NCBI GenBank assembly: GCA_029245065.1
Contig: JAQWQB010000042.1
Span: forward strand, 1-33,887
Reading direction: 5' to 3'
From: Flavobacteriales bacterium
Lineage (GTDB): Bacteria > Bacteroidota > Bacteroidia > Flavobacteriales_D > Sanyastnellaceae
Length of the DNA: 33,887 bases
The position numbers and the translations under genes were made by a program. Of the stretch, positions 17,908 to 24,997 are shown in pieces. Numbering within the stretch: the first letter of the stretch is position 1; every line of letters begins with the position of its first letter. Below the pieces are notes generated by a model that saw nothing but the letters and a program-made list of their open reading frames with translations, was not told the DNA's origin and searched no databases.

Positions 17908-18258
17908 ATGAAAAACATTCTTACCCTCGTATTAGGACTAGTTGCTTTTGGCTTTTCAGCTTCTGCACAAATTACAGTTGACGGAGAAAACGTAGCTGTA
18001 GAAATTAACCATGAAACATCTCGTGTTGAGTTGTCTGAAATGGCTGCTGCTTTCAAAGCACAGGGAGTTGAAATGCGTTATGACAACATTGAGTGGGCGA
18101 ATGACCACCTTATTCGAATCCGTGTTCGTGTGAAAGGAACACAAGGTGAAATCGTGGAATACATCGCAGATCACTTAGAAGAAGACCAAGTAATTAAAGT
18201 AACTCGGAAAATGGCAAACGGAGAAGAGTCGCTCTGCTCTGGGCTGGATTGCGAGTAA
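17908..18258 (+). CDS. Small secreted protein, M56-tail-like
   Basis: 116 residues from ATG 17908; another in-frame ATG sits at 17899, but 17908 gives a better signal peptide (K-N-I-L-T-L-V-L-G-L, ending S-A-S-A-Q). The mature part contains M-A-A-A-F-K-A-Q-G-V-E-M-R-Y and D-H-L-I-R-I-R-V-R-V-K, which recall the C-terminal domain attached to some Bacteroidota BlaR1/M56 peptidases (a helix, then a strand of alternating charged and hydrophobic residues). This resemblance is from memory and weak. Two cysteines lie near the end (C-S-G-L-D-C). It is directly upstream of gldM but separated from it by a strong terminator. Confidence 0.65.
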   Translation: MKNILTLVLGLVAFGFSASAQITVDGENVAVEINHETSRVELSEMAAAFKAQGVEMRYDNIEWANDHLIRIRVRVKGTQGEIVEYIADHLEEDQVIKVTRKMANGEESLCSGLDCE

Positions 18259-18278
18259 CTGCTAAACGATATGAAATG

Positions 18279-18309
18279 AAGGGTTTCCGAAAGGAAGCCC
18301 TTTTTTTTT
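18279..18309 (+). terminator. Rho-independent terminator between the small secreted gene and gldM
   Basis: A 10-bp stem (AAGGGTTTCC with GGAAGCCCTT, one T-G wobble) around a four-base loop is followed by nine T. It ends the small secreted protein gene, so gldM probably has its own promoter. Confidence 0.85.
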
Positions 18310-18356
18310 GTCCCTTTTTTCGAAGTGCTGCATTCTTTCATCAAACGCAAGAAACC

Positions 18357-19958
18357 ATGGCAGAGAAAAAAGAATCCCCACGACAGAAAATGATTGGCAT
18401 GATGTACCTCGTGCTAACAGCGATGCTCGCATTGAATGTTCAACGAGAAGTACTGGACGCTTTCGTGATGTTGAACGAAGGCATTGAACGCGCAGGAGAG
18501 CAGCACATAGAAGAGAATAACAACCTTTTCGCCCAATTTCAAATGGCATCAAGTCTGGACCCTGTGAAGACAAAACCTTGGATCGATGCGGCTGAAGCGG
18601 TTCGTTCCCAGGCAGCATCGATTTTAGTGCAGATTGAAGCACTTCAGGTTGAACTTATTGCGGAAACAGAGGGTCTTGAGCAGCAAGAGGCTGATACCTT
18701 GCAACTTCGTTTTGCCGAAAAACAAGACGATATCAATGAAGGCACGCGCATCATGGTTGGAGACAACGAAGACGGGTCAGCGGGGCAAGCCGTATTGCTT
18801 CGACAGAATATTGAAAATTATGTCAACGATGTAAACACGCTCTTAGCTTCCAAGAACCTATCGCCTGTAAACGCCCCAATTGATTTCTCAGCCAAAAGTC
18901 GCGAAGGAGAAATGCTTCCTTGGGAGGTAGCTTCATTCTACGACATGCCCTTCGTAGCCACGATAACAACCCTGGAAAAGATCAAAAACGACGTGCGGAG
19001 GTTTGAAGGAGAAGCACTCCAACGGATGCTTGGTGAATTGGACGCAGAAGATTTCCCGATCGATACCGTACTTGCCAAAGTCATTCCGAAAAACCCGTAT
19101 GTCATGTTAGGTGAGACGTACGAAGCAGATGTCTTTCTTGGCGGATTCAGTAGAACACTTTCGCCCAATGTACTGCTAGGAGACCTAGATGAGCAAGGGG
19201 AATTGCTCAATGAAGGCACCCAACTGGAAGTGGCAGATGGAATGGGGAAATACCGTGTTCAAGCTAACAGGGAAGGTGTTCACTCGTATTCAGGTGTAGT
19301 ACAGATGGCCAATAAACGAGGCGATATTCAAAGTTTTCCCTTTAGTTCAAGCTACATCGTGGCCAGGCCATCGGCGGTGGTGTCGCCAACTAAAATGAAT
19401 GTGCTTTACAAAGGAGTTGATAATCCGATAGCCGTTAGTGTGCCAGGCGTGTCAAATGATAAAGTGCGCGTAGCCGTGACTGGAAATAACCAAGTGAATC
19501 GGTCGGCCGAAGGGTATACGGTTAAGCTCAATAATGCTGCTCGTGGAACCGTGAATGTAGTGGTTCAGGCCGAAATAGATGGCAACTGGACAGAGATGGG
19601 CAAACAAGAATTTAGGGTGAAGCCCTTGCCAGAGCCGTATGTTCGTTTTGGCAGCGTAAGAGGAAGCGGTAAAATGACGTCCAATGAAGCGAAACTAGCT
19701 TTCATGAAGGCCGAATACGCTCCTGATTTTCCTTTCGAACTTCCTGTACGCGTCACAGCTTTTAAGATGTTGATACGGAAAGACAATGGGAATATCATTG
19801 AGAAAACATCTTCTAGTTTCAGATTGACTGAGGCAATGAGGGTCAATATTGAAAATACCCGCCCTGGAGATGTTATCATATTTGAAAACATCATTGCCAA
19901 AGGAGAAGACAACCAAGAAATTCCAGTGCCAGGAATTACCATCACCATAAAACGTTAA
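18357..19958 (+). CDS. gldM: GldM-type gliding motility/T9SS motor component (orphan)
   Basis: 533 residues from the ATG at 18357, close to the usual size. The start M-A-E-K-K-E-S-P-R-Q-K-M-I is the family's N-terminus, with Arg9 just before the single membrane helix (about 12-30, M-M-Y-L-V-L-T-A-M-L-A-L-N-V). A large periplasmic part follows, ending in the conserved G-D-V-I-I-F-E-N-I and I-P-V-P-G-I-T-I. In known systems GldM and GldL form the inner-membrane proton-driven motor powering T9SS and gliding. gldK, gldL and gldN are not in the window, so this copy is either separated from its cluster or a paralogue. A frame extending 36 codons upstream looks like non-coding terminator sequence. 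Confidence 0.88.
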   Translation: MAEKKESPRQKMIGMMYLVLTAMLALNVQREVLDAFVMLNEGIERAGEQHIEENNNLFAQFQMASSLDPVKTKPWIDAAEAVRSQAASILVQIEALQVELIAETEGLEQQEADTLQLRFAEKQDDINEGTRIMVGDNEDGSAGQAVLLRQNIENYVNDVNTLLASKNLSPVNAPIDFSAKSREGEMLPWEVASFYDMPFVATITTLEKIKNDVRRFEGEALQRMLGELDAEDFPIDTVLAKVIPKNPYVMLGETYEADVFLGGFSRTLSPNVLLGDLDEQGELLNEGTQLEVADGMGKYRVQANREGVHSYSGVVQMANKRGDIQSFPFSSSYIVARPSAVVSPTKMNVLYKGVDNPIAVSVPGVSNDKVRVAVTGNNQVNRSAEGYTVKLNNAARGTVNVVVQAEIDGNWTEMGKQEFRVKPLPEPYVRFGSVRGSGKMTSNEAKLAFMKAEYAPDFPFELPVRVTAFKMLIRKDNGNIIEKTSSSFRLTEAMRVNIENTRPGDVIIFENIIAKGEDNQEIPVPGITITIKR

Positions 19959-19988
19959 CATGCGCGAAGACATAAGCGTGTGAATGTG

Positions 19989-20032
19989 CAACACGGGGCG
20001 GGCTCTTTCCAGGACTGCCCCGTTGTTTTTTT
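19989..20032 (+). terminator. Rho-independent terminator after gldM
   Basis: A CGGGGC / GCCCCG stem (19994-19999 with 20017-20022), extended by partial pairing on both sides, is followed by seven T after TTG. It begins about 30 bases after the gldM stop. Confidence 0.75.
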
Positions 20033-20057
20033 CAGCTACAAATTAGATTCGGACGTC

Positions 20058-20102
20058 GGCAAAGTTGTTGTAGCGTGAGCGCGATCGTACCGGAGCTTTG
20101 CC
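20058..20102. repeat. Interrupted inverted repeat in a GC-rich patch
   Basis: GGCAAAG at 20058-20064 pairs with CTTTGCC at 20096-20102 across a 31-base spacer. The patch is richer in G and C than the flanks and may be a remnant of a dispersed element or a regulatory structure. Copies elsewhere cannot be checked here. Confidence 0.35.
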
Positions 20103-20221
20103 TACGGAAGGGGCTGGTGATATCCTAAATATAACTTAGATTGTACTCTTAACTAACGCTAATCAACAGACCTCAATTCAAGACAGCCGTAGGTTGTTAA
20201 AAACTACCGTATTAAAAAGAC

Positions 20222-20251
20222 TTTGAAGCCCGCACGTAAAGTGTATCTTTG
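20222..20251 (+). promoter_or_regulatory. dnaN promoter, TTTG-N18-TATCTTTG
   Basis: A -33 TTTG (20222-20225) and a -7 TATCTTTG (20244-20251) are spaced by 18 bases, an ideal match to the Bacteroidota housekeeping sigma factor. The predicted transcript starts near 20258, leaving a leader of about 20 bases before the ATG at 20278. Confidence 0.85.
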
Positions 20252-20277
20252 TCGCCCATAACCCTTAAGGTTGACGC

Positions 20278-21402
20278 ATGAAATTTGTCGTAGCAAGTGA
20301 TAAACTTTACAAGCACCTTCAAGTGCTTAGCGGAGTATTGAATAACAGCAATACCCTGCCAATTCTAGATAACTTCCTTTTTGAGTTTTCGTCAGGAAAA
20401 GCAACTATTTCTGCTTCTGACTTGGAAACTACCATGACTACTGAAGTTGAGGTAATGACCGAGGATGAAGGAAATATTGCCATTCCAGCGCGTATCCTCT
20501 TGGATACCTTGAAGTCGTTTGGAAGTACTTCGATTCCGTTGAACTTCAAGATCGATGACAAAAGCTTGGCGATTGAAGTGACTAGTGAGCAAGGAAAGTA
20601 CAAGCTGGCTGGTGCAAATGGATCAGAGTTTCCAAAAGCGCCGGAAATTGAAACAGAGAAGACCATTAAAATGGAAGGTTCTGTGTTGGCGTCAGCTATC
20701 AATAGAACACTTTTCGCTGCTGGGAACGATGACCTTCGTCCGGTAATGAGCGGGTTGTTCTTGGAAATTCACGAAGACAAAGTTCACTTCGTTGCTACAG
20801 ATGCACACCGTCTCGTTCGCTACACACGTGAAGACATTACCTCTGCAGCAGCTGGTTCATGCATTGTGCCGAAGAAGCCGTTGAACCTATTGAAGGGAAT
20901 TGTCGCTGGAGCTACTGAAGTAGAAATTCGCTACAACGATTCGAACGCATTCTTCAGCTTTGACAACATCAAGTTGATGTGTCGTTTGATTGATGGGAAG
21001 TACCCAAATTATGAGGCGGTTATTCCAAAGGATAATCCAAATAAGCTGACAGTGAACAGAGAGCAATTGCTCCAGAGCATTCGTCGTGTAAGTTTATTCG
21101 CGAACAAAACAACTCACCAGGTACGTCTCAAGATTGCGGGTAGTGAACTACACATCTCTGCTGAGGATCTCGATTTTGCCAACTCGGCAATCGAACGTAT
21201 GTCTTGTAACTACAACGGTGAAGACATGGAAATTGGCTTCAACAGCCGTTTCTTGATGGACATGCTTTCTAACCTAGCGATTCCAGAAATCATCATTGAG
21301 TTGAGTGCGCCAAACAGAGCTGGAATTCTTGTTCCTGCTGAGCGCGAAGACGAAGGAGAAGACATCCTTATGCTGGTAATGCCGGTGATGCTGAATAGCT
21401 AA
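20278..21402 (+). CDS. dnaN: DNA polymerase III beta subunit (sliding clamp)
   Basis: 374 residues, normal for a bacterial clamp, made of three similar domains. N-terminal M-K-F-V-V-A-S-D-K-L-Y and P-I-L-D-N-F, the central F-V-A-T-D-A-H-R-L (about 178-186), and the end L-V-M-P-V-M-L match the family. The clamp encircles DNA and tethers polymerase III and other partners. Transcribed alone from its own promoter and closed by a shared terminator. dnaA and recF are not nearby, as is common in Bacteroidota, so this does not mark a typical dnaA-dnaN origin. Confidence 0.97.
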   Translation: MKFVVASDKLYKHLQVLSGVLNNSNTLPILDNFLFEFSSGKATISASDLETTMTTEVEVMTEDEGNIAIPARILLDTLKSFGSTSIPLNFKIDDKSLAIEVTSEQGKYKLAGANGSEFPKAPEIETEKTIKMEGSVLASAINRTLFAAGNDDLRPVMSGLFLEIHEDKVHFVATDAHRLVRYTREDITSAAAGSCIVPKKPLNLLKGIVAGATEVEIRYNDSNAFFSFDNIKLMCRLIDGKYPNYEAVIPKDNPNKLTVNREQLLQSIRRVSLFANKTTHQVRLKIAGSELHISAEDLDFANSAIERMSCNYNGEDMEIGFNSRFLMDMLSNLAIPEIIIELSAPNRAGILVPAEREDEGEDILMLVMPVMLNS

Positions 21403-21420
21403 ATCACCTTTATAGATATT

Positions 21421-21452
21421 AAAAAAGGGCAATCCGTTGGGTTGCCCTTTTT
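21421..21452. terminator. Bidirectional terminator between dnaN and the rhomboid gene
   Basis: AAAAAGGGCAA and TTGCCCTTTTT form an 11-bp stem with A-tracts on the left and T-tracts on the right, so it can stop transcription from both convergent genes. Confidence 0.88.
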
Positions 21453-21479
21453 GTTTCAATACGTTTTCAACCTGCTTCG

Positions 21480-22193
21480 TTAGGTCCAATCACTTTCATA
21501 CCACCCGCGCGTTGGATCGTCTTCTACATCTTCAGATTCGATGTCTTCTGCAACTTCTTCCATTAGTCGAATGCGCTCTTCTTCGGCCTCTCGTTCTTCA
21601 TCAATTTCCCACTGGTACTTCTTCGGCTCCGGACCGCCTTCGCCCCGGTAAACAATGGCTAGAATGATTCCGACAATTGAGCCCGCCAAGTGACCTTCCC
21701 ATGAAATATTAGGGTCAATGGGCAATACCCACCATACGATACTTCCGTAAATGAAGGCAACGGCAAGAGAAACCCTTAGTAGCTGTTGATTCCTTCTGAA
21801 AATCCCGCTAAAGAAGAGGAAAGAGGCCAATCCGTAGATAACACCACTAACACCAATATGGTTCCCACCGAAAGCAATGGTCCAAAGCAATATCCCTGAT
21901 AGAATATAGAGCAGGGTAATGACCTTGAACGCTATGGAGCGGTAGAAGAATATGAGGAAGGTCGAAAGGGAAACGAAAGAGAGCGAGTTTCCAATGATGT
22001 GCTCAAACGAGCCATGCAGAAAAGGAGTTGTAATAATTCCAATGAGACCACGCAGTGTTCGTGGACGCGTACCCCATTTGGTTAACCGCCAACCGAAGTC
22101 CTCTTCAACCCACCATACAACCCAAATAATCAAGAGGAAAAAGAGATTGAATAGTATGGCATCTATCAACTTCCCCCTGTCTTCTTTTTCCAT
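21480..22193 (-). CDS. Rhomboid family intramembrane serine protease with acidic C-terminal tail
   Basis: 237 residues from the ATG at 22191-22193; a TTG three codons earlier is less likely. Six hydrophobic helices carry the rhomboid signature: H-G-S-F-E-H-I-I-G-N (about 60-69), the serine motif G-V-S-G (Ser116) and the second half G-H-L-A-G-S (His168), giving a complete Ser/His dyad. A charged tail of about 50 residues follows (E/D/R-rich, starting E-P-K-K-Y), probably cytoplasmic, with unknown role. It is convergent with dnaN and divergent from the next small gene. Natural substrates are unknown. Confidence 0.9.
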   Translation of the reverse strand: MEKEDRGKLIDAILFNLFFLLIIWVVWWVEEDFGWRLTKWGTRPRTLRGLIGIITTPFLHGSFEHIIGNSLSFVSLSTFLIFFYRSIAFKVITLLYILSGILLWTIAFGGNHIGVSGVIYGLASFLFFSGIFRRNQQLLRVSLAVAFIYGSIVWWVLPIDPNISWEGHLAGSIVGIILAIVYRGEGGPEPKKYQWEIDEEREAEEERIRLMEEVAEDIESEDVEDDPTRGWYESDWT

Positions 22194-22256
22194 GTTAATC
22201 AATGTTAATCATTCCAAACTTCATTTTTTTCTCGTACATTTCAGCAAACGATGTGT

Positions 22257-22511
22257 ATGAAGCGCCTCTTCTCTTTATTGGTTTTTACTTCCCTGATTGG
22301 TACAGCCTCTCTGGCGAACAACAGTGTTGAGCCAAATGGAGATCCGGAACCTGAACAACAGGAAGGGCAATATACGTTTTCTCTGTCCAAAGCATATTTC
22401 GCTTTCTTTAATCTATTTACGGTAGAAACAGTGGAGTCAGATAGCACGAAGACAAATCAAGCGCTCATCCCAAGAGAAGAGGAAATCGAACAGAAATTTC
22501 GTCCTCTCTAG
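22257..22511 (+). CDS. Small secreted hypothetical protein
   Basis: 84 residues from ATG 22257; ATG 22251 (M-C-M-K-R) is equally open. A signal peptide (K-R-L-F-S-L-L-V-F-T-S-L-I-G-T-A-S-L-A) is followed by an acidic region, a hydrophobic stretch A-Y-F-A-F-F-N-L-F and an acidic end E-E-E-I-E-Q-K. I do not recognise a family. A near-match -7 box (TACATTTC, 22235-22242) lies just upstream, supporting expression. It is transcribed divergently from the rhomboid gene. Confidence 0.5.
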   Translation: MKRLFSLLVFTSLIGTASLANNSVEPNGDPEPEQQEGQYTFSLSKAYFAFFNLFTVETVESDSTKTNQALIPREEEIEQKFRPL

Positions 22512-22532
22512 GTAAATCCGTTTCCTTCCGCG

Positions 22533-22540
22533 TACTTTTG
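22533..22540 (+). promoter_or_regulatory. -7 box TACTTTTG before the phosphorylase gene
   Basis: An exact TAnnTTTG match ending 5 bases before the ATG (22546). A transcript starting about seven bases downstream would begin at or just after the start codon, suggesting a leaderless mRNA. The -33 element is not recognisable. Confidence 0.5.
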
Positions 22541-22545
22541 CTTCC

Positions 22546-23433
22546 ATGAAAGCACGCCACCTCAATTACTCTTTTATTCCTGAATCACAACTCATCTTAA
22601 ACGATGATGGTTCTGTTTATCATCTTGGTGTAACAGGAGATCAGGTAGCAGATACCGTGCTCATTGTAGGTGATCCAGATCGTGTTCCCATTATTTCCAA
22701 GCGTTTCGATAGCATTGAATTCAAGAAGTCAGGTAGGGAGTTTTGCATCCACACCGGACAAGTTGGTAAGAAACGAGTTACCGTATTAAGTACAGGTATT
22801 GGGGTAGATAACATTGATATCGTCATGAACGAAATTGATGCTGCCGTTAACATTGATCCTGTTTCTAGAAAACCCCTTCAACAGTTAAGACAACTGCGTA
22901 TGGTTAGGCTTGGTACATGCGGCTCTTTGCGGGCTGATATTCCTATTGGAACCACCATTGCTTCCTCTTATGCAGTTGGCTTTGACGGTGTTCCGTGGCA
23001 TTACGACATGGAGATGGAACAAGAAGAACGGTTGCTGGCCGAAGCCTTTCAGCAGCATGCAGATTGGCCAGCTGAATTGGCAAAGCCTTATTGTGCGAAA
23101 GCAGATAAGCTCATGCTGAACAACATTGGACAGGGAATGGTGCACGGAATTACCATGACTGCAAATGGCTTTTATGGACCTCAAAACCGAAGTTTAAGAC
23201 TTCCTTTGAACGAAAAGGGGAGAATGGACCGCATTCGAAGCTTCCATCACGGAACGTTGAACGCCACCAATTTCGAAATGGAATGCGCAGGTCTATATGC
23301 GTTGGGAGGCCTACTAGGACACAGGATGTTGACCTGTTGTGTTGTGCTCGCAAACCGATACAACGAGGAATTCACAAAGGACCTTTCAAAAGCCGTGGAC
23401 CACTTGATAGACGCGGTCTTAGAGCGATTGTAA
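22546..23433 (+). CDS. Nucleoside phosphorylase (uridine phosphorylase-like)
   Basis: 295 residues. PNP_UDP_1 family: N-terminal L-I-V-G-D-P-D-R-V (about 39-47) binding phosphate, S-T-G-I-G-V-D-N, the R-L-G-T-C-G-S-L segment (122-129) and N-F-E-M-E-C-A-G-L (243-251), where the Glu-Met-Glu binds ribose. The reaction is phosphorolysis of a nucleoside to free base and ribose-1-phosphate in nucleotide salvage; the base preference (uridine versus purine) cannot be fixed by eye. Cytoplasmic, with its own promoter candidate. Confidence 0.87.
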   Translation: MKARHLNYSFIPESQLILNDDGSVYHLGVTGDQVADTVLIVGDPDRVPIISKRFDSIEFKKSGREFCIHTGQVGKKRVTVLSTGIGVDNIDIVMNEIDAAVNIDPVSRKPLQQLRQLRMVRLGTCGSLRADIPIGTTIASSYAVGFDGVPWHYDMEMEQEERLLAEAFQQHADWPAELAKPYCAKADKLMLNNIGQGMVHGITMTANGFYGPQNRSLRLPLNEKGRMDRIRSFHHGTLNATNFEMECAGLYALGGLLGHRMLTCCVVLANRYNEEFTKDLSKAVDHLIDAVLERL

Positions 23434-23488
23434 CAGCTTCGTGGGGAAAAGTCCAAACGGTCTTCCATTATCTACTGCTTACCCGTCC

Positions 23489-23496
23489 TATTTTTG
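23489..23496 (+). promoter_or_regulatory. -7 box TATTTTTG before the SirB1-like gene
   Basis: An exact TAnnTTTG match 22 bases before the ATG (23519). No clear -33 element. It would give a short leader. Confidence 0.4.
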
Positions 23497-23518
23497 ACTC
23501 AAACCTCTGATAAGAAGC

Positions 23519-24406
23519 ATGAGTTCAGCAGAAATATCCGCCTTGATCACTTTAATAGAAGATCCAGACGAAACGATTTTTAATCAAGTTCGTTCTGAGA
23601 TTGTCGCCCGAGGAGAAATTATTATTCCTCAGTTGGAGCGGTATTGGGAATTCAATCAATTTGGAAATCTATTCCAAGAACGAATTGAAAACCTAATCCA
23701 TTCCATTCAATACAACAGTATTAGCGATCAATTAACCGAGTGGGTAGCTGATGAACAAAATGATCTGCTTGAAGGAGCGATTTTGATTAATAAGTACCAA
23801 TACCCTTCATTCGATGAAGAAGAGGTGCGCCGTCAAGTCAACGCCATTCGCCAAGACATTTGGTTGGAGTTGAATGACAACCTAACAGCATTGGAACAGG
23901 TCAATGTGATCAATCACATCTTGTTCACCGTTCATGGCTTCGAAGGAAATAAAACGAACTATGTAGCGCCTCAAAACAGCTACATGGCAGATGTATTGAA
24001 GACCAAGAAAGGAAACCCACTAAGCCTGGCTATTTTGTACCAAGTACTTGCAAATAGCTTGGAGATTCCAATTTATGGTGTCAACCTTCCCAACCATTTT
24101 GTGTTGGCGTACATGGATGAAAATAGACTCGGCATGTCGCAAGAAGGCGGAGACAATGGTATCTTGTTCTACATCAATCCTTTCAGTGGCGGTGCTATCA
24201 TGCATAAAATGGAAATCGATGATTTTCTGATGCACTTGGAACTTCCCCAAGAAGTGAAGTACTACCGTCCTTGCAAAAACGTGGACATTCTTCAGCGAAT
24301 GGTCAACAACTTGGTCTATGCTTACCAACAGCAAGGCAAGAACGATAAGGCCGAAGAGCTTAAGTCGATGCAGCACCTGCTGAACGGTGGAAAAGAGAAA
24401 AAGTAA
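23519..24406 (+). CDS. SirB1/transglutaminase-like protein with TPR-like end
   Basis: 295 residues, matching the SirB1 family: a transglutaminase-like core (Transglut_core2) with K-K-G-N-P-L-S-L-A-I-L-Y (about 162-173) and L-P-N-H-F-V-L-A-Y (about 188-196), and a C-terminal stretch N-L-V-Y-A-Y-Q-Q-Q-G-K-N-D-K-A resembling one TPR. The usual catalytic Cys is replaced by Ser (P-L-S-L), as in many SirB1 proteins, so it may be non-enzymatic. Function is unsettled. Its stop is directly next to the convergent stop of the sugar transferase (no bases between). Confidence 0.82.
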   Translation: MSSAEISALITLIEDPDETIFNQVRSEIVARGEIIIPQLERYWEFNQFGNLFQERIENLIHSIQYNSISDQLTEWVADEQNDLLEGAILINKYQYPSFDEEEVRRQVNAIRQDIWLELNDNLTALEQVNVINHILFTVHGFEGNKTNYVAPQNSYMADVLKTKKGNPLSLAILYQVLANSLEIPIYGVNLPNHFVLAYMDENRLGMSQEGGDNGILFYINPFSGGAIMHKMEIDDFLMHLELPQEVKYYRPCKNVDILQRMVNNLVYAYQQQGKNDKAEELKSMQHLLNGGKEKK

Positions 24407-24997
24407 TCAAACGCCCAGTATTTTACCAATCGTTTTGAAAATCAGAGCGATGTCTCCGAAGAAAGAACGCGAACGCACATATGCTAGCTGAAGCGCTAAC
24501 TTCTGAGGTAAAATATCATTTATGTACGCCTCTTCCGGATTCTTGGCGTTCCCAAGAATGGCGTCTTCATCAATGAAATGAAGCGAAGAGGTGTCAGTTA
24601 ATCCAGGACGAACGCGCAGCACTTCCTTTTGTTCCTTCGTGTAAAAAACAACGTACTTCGGCACTTCAGGTCGTGGCCCAACAATGCTCATTTCGCCCCG
24701 TAACACATTGATTAATTGAGCCAATTCATCGAGCTTGTATTTCCGAATGAACTGCCCGCTTTTGGTCACCCGTGGATCGGTGTTGCCAACCGTCAACTGC
24801 CCGCGTGATTCAGCATCCTTGTACATGGACCTAAATTTGAAGAGTTGAAAAGGAACTTCGTCTTTCCCCACACGGGTTTGCTTGAAAAAGACTGGCGCTC
24901 CGTCATCTATCACAATCCAAATTGAAATGACAATGAAGAAAGGAAAGAGCAGTATCATTCCCGTTAAAGATGCAATTATGTCGAATAGCCTCTTCAA
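24407..24997 (-). CDS. Bacterial sugar transferase (polyprenyl-phosphate phosphoglycosyl transferase)
   Basis: 196 residues, the small PglC-like form without extra membrane helices. Features in order: M-K-R-L-F-D-I start, a membrane hairpin (about 8-30), F-F-K-Q-T-R-V-G, F-K-F-R-S-M, the catalytic L-D-E-L-A-Q-L (Asp90, Glu91) and S-I-V-G-P-R-P-E. It transfers a sugar phosphate from a UDP-sugar to a polyprenyl phosphate as the first step of a surface glycan. The start codon is TTG in a TTGA overlapping the aminotransferase stop; the match of M-K-R-L-F-D to family starts supports it. Confidence 0.92.
   Translation of the reverse strand: MKRLFDIIASLTGMILLFPFFIVISIWIVIDDGAPVFFKQTRVGKDEVPFQLFKFRSMYKDAESRGQLTVGNTDPRVTKSGQFIRKYKLDELAQLINVLRGEMSIVGPRPEVPKYVVFYTKEQKEVLRVRPGLTDTSSLHFIDEDAILGNAKNPEEAYINDILPQKLALQLAYVRSRSFFGDIALIFKTIGKILGV

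Larger units (their letters stand above)
19959..20277. other. Intergenic region between gldM and dnaN
   Basis: 319 bases without a gene. In order: a terminator after gldM (19989-20032), a GC-rich stretch with an interrupted inverted repeat (20058-20102), an AT-rich spacer, and the dnaN promoter (20222-20251). On the minus strand 20046-20135 is open for 30 codons ending in TAA at 20043-20045, but has no start codon. I would not call this a gene. Confidence 0.6.

Noticed and set aside
18249..18356. 36-codon upstream extension of gldM
   Set aside because: It runs through the terminator hairpin and its T-run; the family N-terminus starts at the ATG at 18357.
20046..20135. Short minus-strand open frame between gldM and dnaN as a gene
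   Set aside because: No start codon and only 30 codons; kept as a possible remnant only.
20278..21402. Replication origin next to dnaN
   Set aside because: No dnaA or recF nearby and no run of DnaA boxes in the upstream 319 bases.
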